A stretch of 43,038 nt of DNA from Methanolobus sp. (GTDB lineage Archaea; Halobacteriota; Methanosarcinia; Methanosarcinales; Methanosarcinaceae): the NCBI GenBank assembly GCA_021767785.1, contig JAASSR010000008.1:1-43038 (forward strand), given 5' to 3'. Position numbers and translations under genes: made by a program. Positions 16,596 through 24,652 of this stretch are shown piece by piece. The stretch's first letter is position 1. Each line of letters begins with the position of its first letter. A model generated the notes under the pieces. The model did no database searches and had not been told where the DNA came from. It saw nothing but the letters and a program-made list of their open reading frames with translations.

Positions 16596-17507
16596 ATGAA
16601 GAAAAATTTGATTGCTTTAATGATGCTTTTTTCAATAGCTATCATTATTTCGGCAGGTTGTGTTGATGAAGAAAACAATACAAATGCAACGTCTTCTGAA
16701 GATGATCTGATAGTTGTTGTTAGTATACTTCCTCAGGCAGAATTTGTTGAAAAGATCGCAGGTGATAATGTGAAAGTGGTCGTAATGGTCCCTCCGGGAG
16801 CAAGTCCCCACTCCTATGAACCTACACCAGGTCAGCTCACAGACCTCAGTAATGCAGAAATGTATGCAATGGTGGGGTCAGGTATAACCATCGAAGATAA
16901 TATGATGAGCAAGATAAGAGATCTGAATCCTGACATGATGATCGTTGATTGTTCGGAAGGTATCATACTTGATGAGATGGTAGTTAATGATCATGGGGAT
17001 GAAGAAGAGCATGACCATGCTGATATGGACCCACATATATGGACATCTCCTGATAATGCTAAGATCATGGTGGAGCATATCTATGAAGGACTTGTGGAGG
17101 TAGACCCTGAGAATGAAGAAGTATATCTGGAAAACAAGAATGACTATATTGCAGAGCTTGATGAACTGGATGAGGAAATAAAGACCATTCTTTCAGGTAA
17201 AGAAGGGAACAGCTTCATGGTCTATCATCCTGCATGGGGATATTTTGCAGAACAATATAACCTGACTCAGGTACCTGTTGAGATAGAAGGCAAAGAACCA
17301 AGTGTAAAGGACATGCAGAATGTCATTGATCTGGCCAGAGAAAAGGATATAAAGGTAATTTTCGTGCAGACAGGTTTTAGTACTGTTAGCGCAGAGGCTA
17401 TAGCAACTGAAATCGATGGTGAGGTTGTGGAAGTCGATCCACTGGCAAAGAATTATATAGATAATCTTTCAAAAGTAGCTATAGCATTTGAAAAAGGACT
17501 GTCTTGA
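16596..17507 (+). CDS. znuA: Metal ABC transporter substrate-binding lipoprotein (ZnuA/TroA family)
   Basis: This 303-residue exported lipoprotein binds zinc or manganese for import. It has a lipoprotein signal peptide with lipobox SAGC (residues 19-22), a cluster A-1 SBP fold with ligand signature SPHSYEPTP near residue 70, an acidic His-rich loop (HGDEEEHDHADMDPHIW) near 135-150, VYHPAWGYFAEQY near 210 and the terminal PLAKNYI. The His-rich loop is typical of zinc-specific members. GGTGGAG before the ATG serves as ribosome-binding site. It is the first gene of znuA-znuC-znuB; one base separates its stop from the ATPase start. Zinc is the likely substrate, but manganese cannot be excluded. 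Confidence 0.92.
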   Translation: MKKNLIALMMLFSIAIIISAGCVDEENNTNATSSEDDLIVVVSILPQAEFVEKIAGDNVKVVVMVPPGASPHSYEPTPGQLTDLSNAEMYAMVGSGITIEDNMMSKIRDLNPDMMIVDCSEGIILDEMVVNDHGDEEEHDHADMDPHIWTSPDNAKIMVEHIYEGLVEVDPENEEVYLENKNDYIAELDELDEEIKTILSGKEGNSFMVYHPAWGYFAEQYNLTQVPVEIEGKEPSVKDMQNVIDLAREKDIKVIFVQTGFSTVSAEAIATEIDGEVVEVDPLAKNYIDNLSKVAIAFEKGLS

Positions 17508-17508
17508 A

Positions 17509-18258
17509 ATGGAAGAAGTGATCGAACTTAAGGATGTATGGGTTAGCTATGATGGTGTCAATGTTCTGGAGTCGGTAGATCTGACAGTAAAGGACAGGGA
17601 CTTTCTTGCCATTTTGGGCCCGAACGGCGGTGGTAAAAGCACTCTTTTAAAAGTAATCCTTGGTTTGATCAAACCTGACAGGGGCACGGTGAAACTTCTT
17701 GGAGGAAAACCCAGTAAAATGAGACGTTATGTGGGGTATGTGCCCCAGTATCATTCCTCCAACCTTGATTTTCCTATAACAGTATGGGAAGTGGTGCTCA
17801 TGGGGCGCCTTAGTTACAAAGGTCCTCTTAAAAAGTACAATGAAGAAGATCGTGCTGCTGCACGTGAAGCACTCAAAAAGGTCGGAATGCTTGATTTCAA
17901 GGACCGTCAGATCGGTGAACTTTCAGGTGGTCAGAAACAGAGAGTATTCATCGCGCGCTCACTTGTAACAAAGCCGAAGCTGTTAATACTGGATGAACCA
18001 TCCACAGGTATAGATTCCAAAATGCAGAAAGATTTCTATGAGCTTCTCAACAAACTCAAATCAGAGATCGCCATTGTTATGGTGACTCATGATATAAGCG
18101 CGGTCTCTGTGTATGTGGATAAGATCGGATGTCTGAATCGCAGGTTCCACTATCATGATGAAAAGGAACTTAGTCCTCATGATCTTGAAGAATCCTATCA
18201 GTGTCCGGTGGAACTAATTGCCCATGGTGTGCCTCACAGGGTATTAAAGGATCACTGA
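17509..18258 (+). CDS. znuC: Metal ABC transporter ATP-binding protein (ZnuC-type)
   Basis: This 249-residue ABC ATPase powers metal import. It has Walker A GPNGGGKST near residue 37, Q-loop (VPQYHSS) near 80, signature LSGGQKQR near 140, Walker B LLILDEP near 160 and the H-loop THD. The ATG at 17509, directly after the znuA stop, is preferred to an upstream in-frame TTG within znuA, because homologues start at MEEVIELKDV. Translational coupling to znuA is likely. The C-terminal part (CLNRRFHYHDEKELSP...LIAHGVPHRVL) has the extra His-containing tail typical of Mn/Zn importers. Confidence 0.93.
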   Translation: MEEVIELKDVWVSYDGVNVLESVDLTVKDRDFLAILGPNGGGKSTLLKVILGLIKPDRGTVKLLGGKPSKMRRYVGYVPQYHSSNLDFPITVWEVVLMGRLSYKGPLKKYNEEDRAAAREALKKVGMLDFKDRQIGELSGGQKQRVFIARSLVTKPKLLILDEPSTGIDSKMQKDFYELLNKLKSEIAIVMVTHDISAVSVYVDKIGCLNRRFHYHDEKELSPHDLEESYQCPVELIAHGVPHRVLKDH

Positions 18259-18268
18259 GGTTGTCTGC

Positions 18269-19084
18269 ATGCTTGAGATACTCCAGTATGATTTTATGAG
18301 AAATGCACTTCTTGCTGCTATTCTGGCAAGTGTTGCCTGTGGGATAATCGGTGTATATGTGGTTGTGAAGAAGATCGTTTTCATAAGTGGTGGAATTACC
18401 CATGCATCCTTTGGAGGAATAGGACTGGGTTACTATCTGGGGATCAATCCTCTCTACGGTCTTATACCCTTCAGTCTTTTTTCAGCCGTAGTCATGGGTC
18501 TTGTGAGTAAACGTTCTAAAGTTGCCGAAGATACTGCCATAGGTATTTTATGGTCTCTGGGAATGGCTATAGGTATTATTCTTATCTACTGGACTCCTGG
18601 TTATGCTCCTGATCTCATGACCTATCTTTTTGGAAACATTCTGACCGTACCAATGTCAGATGTCTATCTGATGCTGGGACTTGATGTTGTTATTATCTTT
18701 GTCGTCTATGCGTATTATAAACAGTTCATGGCACTTTGCTTTGATGAGGAGTTCACAAAAGTTGCCGGACTTTCCGTAGAAAAACTTTACCTTATTCTCC
18801 TGTGTCTGATAGCATTGACAATAGTACTGTTGATAAAGGTCGTGGGAATCATTCTTATAATTGCACTTCTCACAATGCCGGCTTCCCTGAGCAGACACTA
18901 CACAAATGATCTTGGTAAGATGATGTATCTTGCAATGTTCTTCGGAATTATCTTCAGTGTGACGGGCTTATTTTTATCCTATCTTCTTGATGCTCCTTCG
19001 GGGGCTACGATAATTCTGGTGATGTCTACATTGTATATTGTGCACTTTTTGTATGATGGCATGAAACCAAAAATAGCATCATGA
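18269..19084 (+). CDS. znuB: Metal ABC transporter permease (ZnuB-type)
   Basis: This 271-residue permease of the ABC-3 family forms the membrane channel of the importer. Seven or eight hydrophobic helices are visible. Family motifs include VVKKIVFISGGITHASFGGIGLGYYLG near residue 30, AEDTAIGILWSLGMAIGI near 90 and TMPASLSRHYTNDLGKMM near 210. It starts 10 bp after znuC with weak ribosome-binding sequence. Its stop at 19084 abuts the convergent tfuA end with no spacer; the TGA of znuB and the tail of tfuA share almost no non-coding DNA, so transcription from both sides meets here. Confidence 0.92.
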   Translation: MLEILQYDFMRNALLAAILASVACGIIGVYVVVKKIVFISGGITHASFGGIGLGYYLGINPLYGLIPFSLFSAVVMGLVSKRSKVAEDTAIGILWSLGMAIGIILIYWTPGYAPDLMTYLFGNILTVPMSDVYLMLGLDVVIIFVVYAYYKQFMALCFDEEFTKVAGLSVEKLYLILLCLIALTIVLLIKVVGIILIIALLTMPASLSRHYTNDLGKMMYLAMFFGIIFSVTGLFLSYLLDAPSGATIILVMSTLYIVHFLYDGMKPKIAS

Positions 19085-19759
19085 TCACTTTGAAATGATC
19101 TTTTTTATTTTTTCAAGAACAAGGAGAGCATCTTCTCTTTTTACATCGGCCTCGTTCTCTGTGCAGAATCTAAGGAGTATTTTTGATGTATCATCACTAA
19201 TTATTCCTTCTATAGATGCTTCTTTTGTAATACCTAAGTAACTTCTTTCTGTATAATGTGTGCTCTTTGCAAGTTTAACTATATCTTTGCATTCGCCGGA
19301 ACTGATGATCCCTGAATTAGTTGCGGCTTTTAAGGTTTCTCTTATGTTTACCATGGGACTTGAGACCGGTTCGAATGTATCGGGATTTGTTGCAACAGCA
19401 ACTTCATCATCATCCTCTAACTCTCCGTCCCTGTACCATTCGTATATTTTCCCCACACCTGTCATGCCATGGATGTCAAGCTCGGATGCCCTCAGTGCTC
19501 CCATGCTGCAACCACCTACTACAGTGGCATTTTCCTGCATTGCTCTGATTATTTCTTTATGGCCCACAGCGGCTCTGCTGAAAAAAATACCGTCAATTAT
19601 ACCTATTATCCTGTAACCCTGATGCACAGCTTTTTCAATATCACCTCTGGATATGGGAGGTCGGTATGTTGCATCCAGAACCTTTGCAGCGTCTTCATGG
19701 CTTATGCTAGTACCTGCAAAGACAAGGACTTTTTTCAGGATAATTTCTTTTTCGTTCAT
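19085..19759 (-). CDS. tfuA: TfuA-related McrA-glycine thioamidation protein
   Basis: This 224-residue TfuA-domain protein is the partner of YcaO. In methanogens the pair converts a conserved glycine of McrA (methyl-coenzyme M reductase) to thioglycine. TfuA is thought to help deliver sulfur. Visible family features are KVLVFAGTSISHEDA at the start, YRPPISRGDIEKAVHQGYRIIGIIDGIFF near 30-60 and GGCSMGALRASELDIHGMTGVGKIYEWYRDGELEDDDEVAV near 85-125. It begins with ATGA overlap of the ycaO stop (4 bp), so the two are translationally coupled. Length is normal. This is a near-diagnostic methanogen (or methane oxidiser) marker. Confidence 0.93.
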   Translation of the reverse strand: MNEKEIILKKVLVFAGTSISHEDAAKVLDATYRPPISRGDIEKAVHQGYRIIGIIDGIFFSRAAVGHKEIIRAMQENATVVGGCSMGALRASELDIHGMTGVGKIYEWYRDGELEDDDEVAVATNPDTFEPVSSPMVNIRETLKAATNSGIISSGECKDIVKLAKSTHYTERSYLGITKEASIEGIISDDTSKILLRFCTENEADVKREDALLVLEKIKKIISK

Positions 19760-21057
19760 TTTCTGCGTCCGGTTCTCCAGGGTCTGTCCTTTGGAGCCAG
19801 TTTTTTCCTTTTTCCTGATTTAGCCCGTTTTCCGATACGTTCTCTGTCAAGTGTGTATACTTCAAATGAAGGTATCACTACTCTGACCACCGGAACAGGC
19901 ACGCTTTCTCTTGAAAGGTCAATGACGGCTGCAGAATCGGTGATATTCTTAAGTTGTTCTACGACAGTATCTATACTTTCTGAAGGACTGTTTTTTGACA
20001 GATCCTTAAGATCCTGCATAGATATATATTCCCCGTCCTCGTACCAGTATTTATTCATGCGTTTTATCCTGTCATATCCTATTTCCCTGACAAATTTCTC
20101 ACGCTCTGTATCTTCACGGGCACCATGTATCTGTACAACCCTTGACTGGGCTGCTTCGGTGAGTGCTCTTCTTACTGCTATCTCCGGTTTGAGGTGTGCA
20201 CCGGCACCCATTACCAGAAGTGCTGCATCTTTAAGCCTGATATCATCGGTTACTGCAACAACTGTTGTTATATCAGTATCGTGGTTCAATGCCCAGAGTT
20301 TGACATCAACTTCATTATCTATGAATTTATTCAGGGTCTTGTAATTTTCACCATCTTCTTCTGTGAGTATTAACTCCCTTCCTGGATCACGCTTGAATTC
20401 GGCAATACTCAGGGCATCCCTTTCAATAACTTCGAGTAATCCGTGGAGTATTGCTTCCTCTATTGTATTACCTGCTGCAAGACCGTTTGTATTGCTTCTG
20501 AAAAGTTTTGCAGTTCTGCCCGGTGCATCATAGGGATGGTATACTGAATTTGCAGGGACCAATGTTGCTTCGTTTTTGAAAAGATCCCAGCCTTCTATCC
20601 ATTCTATCAATGCCTGGAAATCATAATTTTCAGGTAGGAGAAGGCTCAGGGGATTGATTACACTCCTGTCACTTTCCTTTATGTTCTCATAGCTTTCTAT
20701 TATATGCCCGGCTTTGATATCTTCGCTAACATCAGTGTTCAGTCCGTTCCTTTCGGCAAGACAACGTTCAAATCCCTCCATCATTGCGGATATTCTTGCC
20801 TGGTTCTCAGTACTTCCTTTTCCTGAGTATACAGATATAGCACCTTCTGCAGCACTTGGTCTGATAGTAGAAAATACGGGTATTCCTACTCGATCAAGAT
20901 CTGTAATGCTGGCAAGTCTGGTAACACCTATCTTTTTAAGGTTCTTTTTTGTTCTTTCAAAGGTACTCTTTTCATCAAGTACCCTTTGTGTCCCATCAAT
21001 AAAGGTGATTGCTCTGTCAATGTTTATCTCTGGCATGAATAGCGAAAGTCTCTGCAT
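19756..21057 (-). CDS. ycaO: YcaO-related McrA-glycine thioamidation protein
   Basis: This 433-residue YcaO-domain ATPase activates the peptide carbonyl of McrA glycine by phosphorylation, for replacement of oxygen with sulfur. YcaO hallmarks are [26 protein letters not shown] (near 80-105, the ATP/Mg glutamates), [27 protein letters not shown]-like sequence ([29 protein letters not shown] near 185-215), [21 protein letters not shown] near 300 and the C-terminal PWRTGRRK. It is followed by tfuA with a 4-bp overlap. It is divergent from the P460 lipoprotein across an 80-bp gap that holds repeated palindromes. The start ATG at 21057 has no strong ribosome-binding site and could be leaderless. 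Confidence 0.94.
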   Translation of the reverse strand: [433 protein letters not shown]

Positions 21058-21091
21058 ATATTATATCTTTTACGACAAGTAGCTGTTCCAG

Positions 21092-21123
21092 TAACTGTTA
21101 TATAATAAATAGTAACACTGTTA
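21092..21123. promoter_or_regulatory. Divergent promoter with two TAAC...GTTA palindromes
   Basis: TAACTGTTA (21092-21100) and TAACACTGTTA (21113-21123) flank a TATA-like TATAATAAAT in the 80-bp gap between ycaO (minus) and the P460-like gene (plus). Each is an inverted repeat, and together they form an imperfect direct repeat. They look like paired operator sites; no cognate regulator is identified. Confidence 0.45.
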
Positions 21124-21137
21124 ATTGGGGTTATAAT

Positions 21138-21695
21138 ATGAAAATGAAAATATTCATGCTTTTAATCTTAGTGTCGATTGTTGCTATATCAGGTTGTGCT
21201 GATTATGGTGGCTCTGAAGATTCGGATCCTTTGGATGAGGGGGAAGAGACAACATCAGATGAAACTGCGGATGAAGAAATGGATACACAGATTCCAGAAC
21301 CGGATTCAGCAGCAATTTTTTCTGAAATAACAGATGTAGATAGCTATAGTGAATGGAGTATCTGGCCCGGCAAAGAAGCAATGGAAGAAGGTACAGGTGT
21401 ACATGGTGAATATGTAACTGTATATGTTTCAGACAATGCATTACCTGCAGCTGAAACCGGCGAAGAGACAATGCCTGATGGCACCATGGTTGTAAAAGAA
21501 GGATTCAACGGTGATGAAGAACTTACGGGAATCTATCTCATGTATAAAGTAGAAGGATATGATCCTGAAAATAATGATTGGTTCTGGGCTGCTTATTCTC
21601 CTGAAGGAAATATCAACGCTGAAGGTAAGGTGGACGGTTGCATCAATTGTCATGAAAGAGAACAGGATGCTGACTATCTATTTTTCAATACTTGA
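21138..21695 (+). CDS. Cytochrome P460-like heme lipoprotein
   Basis: This 185-residue exported lipoprotein has a signal peptide ending in lipobox AISGC (near residue 20), an acidic Glu/Asp/Thr linker to about residue 60, then a domain resembling cytochrome P460 with the heme-binding motif CINCH near the C-terminus (about 173-177). Typical P460 sequence surrounds it: VTVYVSDNAL, GTMVVKEGF and GCINCHEREQDADYLF. P460 cytochromes carry a lysine-cross-linked heme and oxidise hydroxylamine or detoxify NO in bacteria; here the role is unknown. It lies divergent from ycaO. A c-type heme protein anchored outside the membrane agrees with a cytochrome-containing methanogen. GGGGTT precedes the ATG. Confidence 0.85.
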   Translation: MKMKIFMLLILVSIVAISGCADYGGSEDSDPLDEGEETTSDETADEEMDTQIPEPDSAAIFSEITDVDSYSEWSIWPGKEAMEEGTGVHGEYVTVYVSDNALPAAETGEETMPDGTMVVKEGFNGDEELTGIYLMYKVEGYDPENNDWFWAAYSPEGNINAEGKVDGCINCHEREQDADYLFFNT

Positions 21696-21869
21696 TTCTT
21701 TTTTCCTTTTTTTTCTTACTACTTATCATAATATTTTTATATCATGAAATATAATGTATGTGTTTAGTCCGTGACGTGCGATAAAATATTATTAAATAGT
21801 ATATAATAATATTTGGTTATTGCTAACGCCCGGGCTTAGAATAACTAAATGAGAGACAGGAGGTTAAAT

Positions 21870-22010
21870 ATGAGAGAGACAAACAAAAAAAGATATGTGG
21901 ATATTTCCAGAGATTGCCATTCGGTGGTCGGGGGAATATCGACTGACAAATTAAACTCCGAGGAAATGGAGCTTTATCGCTTCATAGTAGGCGGAGTGCA
22001 GGCAAAATAG
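21870..22010 (+). CDS. 46-residue small protein of unknown function
   Basis: This short frame begins at an ATG preceded by a near-perfect ribosome-binding site (AGGAGGT, 21859-21865, spacing 4). It encodes 46 residues beginning MRETNKKRYVDISRDCHSV and ending GGVQAK, a soluble, charged protein with one Cys and no membrane helix. No family recognised. Its stop codon lies in the loop of a hairpin (21997-22016), and the cysteine desulfurase starts 40 bp later. It could be a leader peptide controlling that gene or an independent small protein. The strong ribosome-binding site makes translation likely. Confidence 0.65.
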   Translation: MRETNKKRYVDISRDCHSVVGGISTDKLNSEEMELYRFIVGGVQAK

Positions 22011-22033
22011 CCTGCAAAACTATTTTTATTTTC
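21997..22033 (+). terminator. Hairpin plus T-rich tract between the 46-codon gene and cysteine desulfurase
   Basis: TGCAGGC (21997-22003) pairs with GCCTGCA (22010-22016), loop AAAATA, and is followed by CTATTTTTATTTT. It looks like an intrinsic terminator or attenuator. The small gene's stop codon (22008-22010) lies at the loop/stem junction, so translating ribosomes could disrupt the hairpin. Confidence 0.55.
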
Positions 22034-22050
22034 TCCGCATACTGATTCCT

Positions 22051-23229
22051 ATGTATGATATTCCTACTGTCAGAGAAGATTTTCCGGTTTTAAAAGATGT
22101 GATCTATCTCGATAATGCAGCCACAACACAAACGCCTTCACAGGCTGTTTCGGCAATGCTTGATTATTTTTCCAAATATGCTGCAAATCATGGTCGAGGC
22201 GCCCACAGACTTGCAAGGCAGAGCACGGACCATTATGAAGATGCAAGGGAAAAGGTAGCTGCATTTTTTAATATGGATGTGGAAAAGACAGTATTTACTA
22301 AAAATGCAACAGAAAGTATTAATTTGGTCTCCAGGGGATTTTCCTGGAAAAAAAGTGATCATTTAATCGTTACGGTTGTAGAACATCATTCTAATCTACT
22401 TCCATGGATGCGCTTGAAGGAAAATGGCGTTGAAATTACTTTCATAACTCCTGATCTTCAGGGAGTTGTTGATCCTGATGATATAAAAACAGCCATAAAA
22501 GAACATACACGACTCATAGCTGTAAATCATGTTTCAAATGTTTTCGGTTCAATACAGGATATTGCCGGAATAATCAGTATTGGAAAACAGAATGGAGTGA
22601 AGGTCCTGATCGATGGATCACAGTCCGCAGGTAATATGCTAATTGATATTAAATCTCTTGATCCTGATTTTTTTGTATGTCCTGGACATAAGGGTTTGCT
22701 TGGTCCTCAGGGGACGGGCGTTCTCTATATCAAAGAACCGGAATCTGTCGAACCATTAATCCTTGGAGGGGGTATGGTGAATTCGGTTACGATTGACACT
22801 TTCAAAACAGAGCCAAGTCCGGCTAAATTTGAAGCAGGAACTCCTAATATTCCTGGTGTGATAGGTCTTGGAAGGGCAGTGGAATATGTGGAAGAACTGG
22901 GAGTTGATCTGATCGAGAAGCACGAGATCGGACTTGCAAAGGAAACTGCCTTGCGTCTCGGTGAATTAGAAGGTGTAGAGGTTTATGGGCCACAGAACAG
23001 GGCAGCAGTTGTATCTTTCAATGTGGATGGAATGAATGCCCATGATGTGGCAATGATACTCGACCAGACAAGGAACATTTGTGTGAGGAGCGGTTATCAC
23101 TGTGCAATGCCGGGTATTGATCATCTGGGTGTAAAAGGAACTGTAAGGGCATCTTTTGCCTTATATAATACTGAAGAAGAGGTTGAATCCCTGATAAAGA
23201 CGGTTTCTGATATTACTTCACTTGTTTAG
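22051..23229 (+). CDS. SufS-like cysteine desulfurase
   Basis: This 392-residue PLP enzyme of the group II (SufS/CsdA) cysteine desulfurase class releases sulfur from cysteine as enzyme-bound persulfide for Fe-S clusters or thiolation. Visible are YLDNAATTQTPSQAV near residue 20, TKNATESINLV near 80, VVEHHSNLLPW near 115, the PLP-lysine region CPGHKGLLGPQGTGVLY near 215-235 and the catalytic-Cys loop CVRSGYHCAMP near 345-355. Length is normal. The ATG at 22051 lacks a ribosome-binding site and lies 40 bp after the 46-codon gene. No scaffold (SufU/IscU) is adjacent. Use of cysteine as a sulfur source is otherwise uncommon in methanogens, so the substrate deserves care. Confidence 0.9.
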   Translation: MYDIPTVREDFPVLKDVIYLDNAATTQTPSQAVSAMLDYFSKYAANHGRGAHRLARQSTDHYEDAREKVAAFFNMDVEKTVFTKNATESINLVSRGFSWKKSDHLIVTVVEHHSNLLPWMRLKENGVEITFITPDLQGVVDPDDIKTAIKEHTRLIAVNHVSNVFGSIQDIAGIISIGKQNGVKVLIDGSQSAGNMLIDIKSLDPDFFVCPGHKGLLGPQGTGVLYIKEPESVEPLILGGGMVNSVTIDTFKTEPSPAKFEAGTPNIPGVIGLGRAVEYVEELGVDLIEKHEIGLAKETALRLGELEGVEVYGPQNRAAVVSFNVDGMNAHDVAMILDQTRNICVRSGYHCAMPGIDHLGVKGTVRASFALYNTEEEVESLIKTVSDITSLV

Positions 23230-23282
23230 GAGTAATTCATTTATTTACATTTCTCTCAGATCAAAAGCAAAAGATTATTATG

Positions 23283-23306
23283 CGCAGAAAATTATATTTA
23301 TCTGCG
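23283..23306 (+). terminator. Candidate hairpin after the cysteine desulfurase gene
   Basis: CGCAGA (23283-23288) and TCTGCG (23301-23306) form a 6-bp stem with an AT-rich 12-nt loop, followed by a T-rich stretch. It may end the desulfurase transcript. Confidence 0.35.
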
Positions 23307-23435
23307 ATTTGTATTTTGAACATACATCTATTATAAGGTTAGTACTTAATCCTGTAGTTACTAAAAAGTGAAAAGAAATTGATTCATATAGTTAGGTCAT
23401 ATTCATAAGGCAATTCAATAAAAGGAGAATTTTAA

Positions 23436-24548
23436 TTGAGCGAGGACATGCTTCTGTGGGATGAGACTCTTTTCAGCAACGGTGAAGTACTAGAGTTTGA
23501 TTACCTCCCGGAGTATTTTGAACACAGGGATTCCCAGATGCAGGCACTTCGTTTCAGCCTCAAACCTGTTCTGAGAGGTATGAGGCCTGTGAACTGTCTT
23601 GTAAAAGGTCCTCCAGGAACCGGAAAAACCACGGCTGTAATGAAAGTTTTCAATGAGGTAAAAGACTATACTGATAATGGTGCTTTTATAAAGGTAAACT
23701 GTCAGATGGATTCCAGCAGATTTGCGGTAATTTCAAGAATATATGAAAAACTCGTGCATATCACTCCTCCTTCTTCCGGGGTCTCATTCAGGCGCCTTTT
23801 TGAAAAAGTGATCAAACATCTTGTGGATTCCAATAAGACACTGGTGGTTGCCCTGGATGATATCAATTATCTTTTCCATGAAGGTCATGCAGATGAGGTC
23901 ATGTATTCACTTTTAAGAGCTCATGAACAGTATCCCGGCACCAGGATATCCGTGATAGCTATAATCAGTGATGTGGGAATTCCCTATAGTTTTGATCCGC
24001 GTGTAGGTTCTGTTTTCCTGCCGGAAGAGATTGATTTTCCGAGGTATGAGATAACAGAGATAGCTGATATTATTAACAATCGTGTACAGCATGCTTTCTT
24101 CAGGGATGTTGTATCAGATGAAGCACTGGACAGGGTTGTCTCTTATGTGGACAGGACAGGGGATCTGAGAATAGGTATTGATCTGCTGAAACGTTCGGGT
24201 CTGAATGCCGAAAGAAGAGCCAGCAGGACAATTTCTGTTGAAGACGTGGATAAGGCCTACGAGGCGTCAAGGCTTCTGCACCTGTGCCGCAATATTAGGT
24301 CGCTTTCCGATAATGAGAAGACATTACTTGGTCTGGTAGCAAAGGACAACAATCTTCAGATAGGTGAGCTCTACAAATCCTTCCATGAGATAACAGGACT
24401 CGGATATACCCGTTTTTATGAGATAATTGATAAAATGCATGCTTCAAGACTTATTGATGCTGATTTCTCTGGTAAGGGTATGCGTGGAAGGACCAGATAT
24501 GTTGCACCAGTCTATGATCCAAAAGATATACTCAAATGTCTTGAGTAA
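23436..24548 (+). CDS. cdc6: Orc1/Cdc6 family replication initiator
   Basis: This 370-residue AAA+ initiator binds replication origins and loads MCM. Walker A is GPPGTGKTT at residues 58-66, Walker B VVALDDIN near 140-147, sensor-type sequences lie further on (VIAIISDVGIPYSFDPRVGSVFLPEEI near 170), and a winged-helix DNA-binding domain closes the protein (IGELYKSFHEITGLGYTRFYEIIDKMHASRLI near 310-340). The start is TTG at 23436, chosen because AAGGAG lies 8 nt before it; the first ATG (23448) is 20 nt from that site. Upstream is an AT-rich 200-bp gap in which I saw no clear origin-recognition boxes. Archaea often carry several copies; this one may not be the origin-linked copy. Confidence 0.92.
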   Translation: MSEDMLLWDETLFSNGEVLEFDYLPEYFEHRDSQMQALRFSLKPVLRGMRPVNCLVKGPPGTGKTTAVMKVFNEVKDYTDNGAFIKVNCQMDSSRFAVISRIYEKLVHITPPSSGVSFRRLFEKVIKHLVDSNKTLVVALDDINYLFHEGHADEVMYSLLRAHEQYPGTRISVIAIISDVGIPYSFDPRVGSVFLPEEIDFPRYEITEIADIINNRVQHAFFRDVVSDEALDRVVSYVDRTGDLRIGIDLLKRSGLNAERRASRTISVEDVDKAYEASRLLHLCRNIRSLSDNEKTLLGLVAKDNNLQIGELYKSFHEITGLGYTRFYEIIDKMHASRLIDADFSGKGMRGRTRYVAPVYDPKDILKCLE

Positions 24549-24578
24549 TTGTTCTTACAAAAATCTATACATGTAGTT

Positions 24579-24621
24579 AAAAAAAGCATTTTTGCGCAGA
24601 ATGCATCTGATCCTGCGCAAA
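24579..24621 (-). terminator. Intrinsic-type terminator of the thermosome gene
   Basis: TTTGCGCAG (24591-24599) pairs perfectly with CTGCGCAAA (24613-24621), 9 bp with a 13-nt loop. On the minus strand it is followed by TTTTTTT (24579-24585). The thermosome gene ends at 24653 on that strand. Confidence 0.65.
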
Positions 24622-24652
24622 CGAGTTGTTAAAAGTTTGTTGTTCCGGATAT

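Noticed and set aside
23230-23435. Possible replication origin directly upstream of cdc6
   Set aside because: The gap is AT-rich, but I saw no repeated origin-recognition boxes there, only a 6-bp hairpin that fits a terminator.
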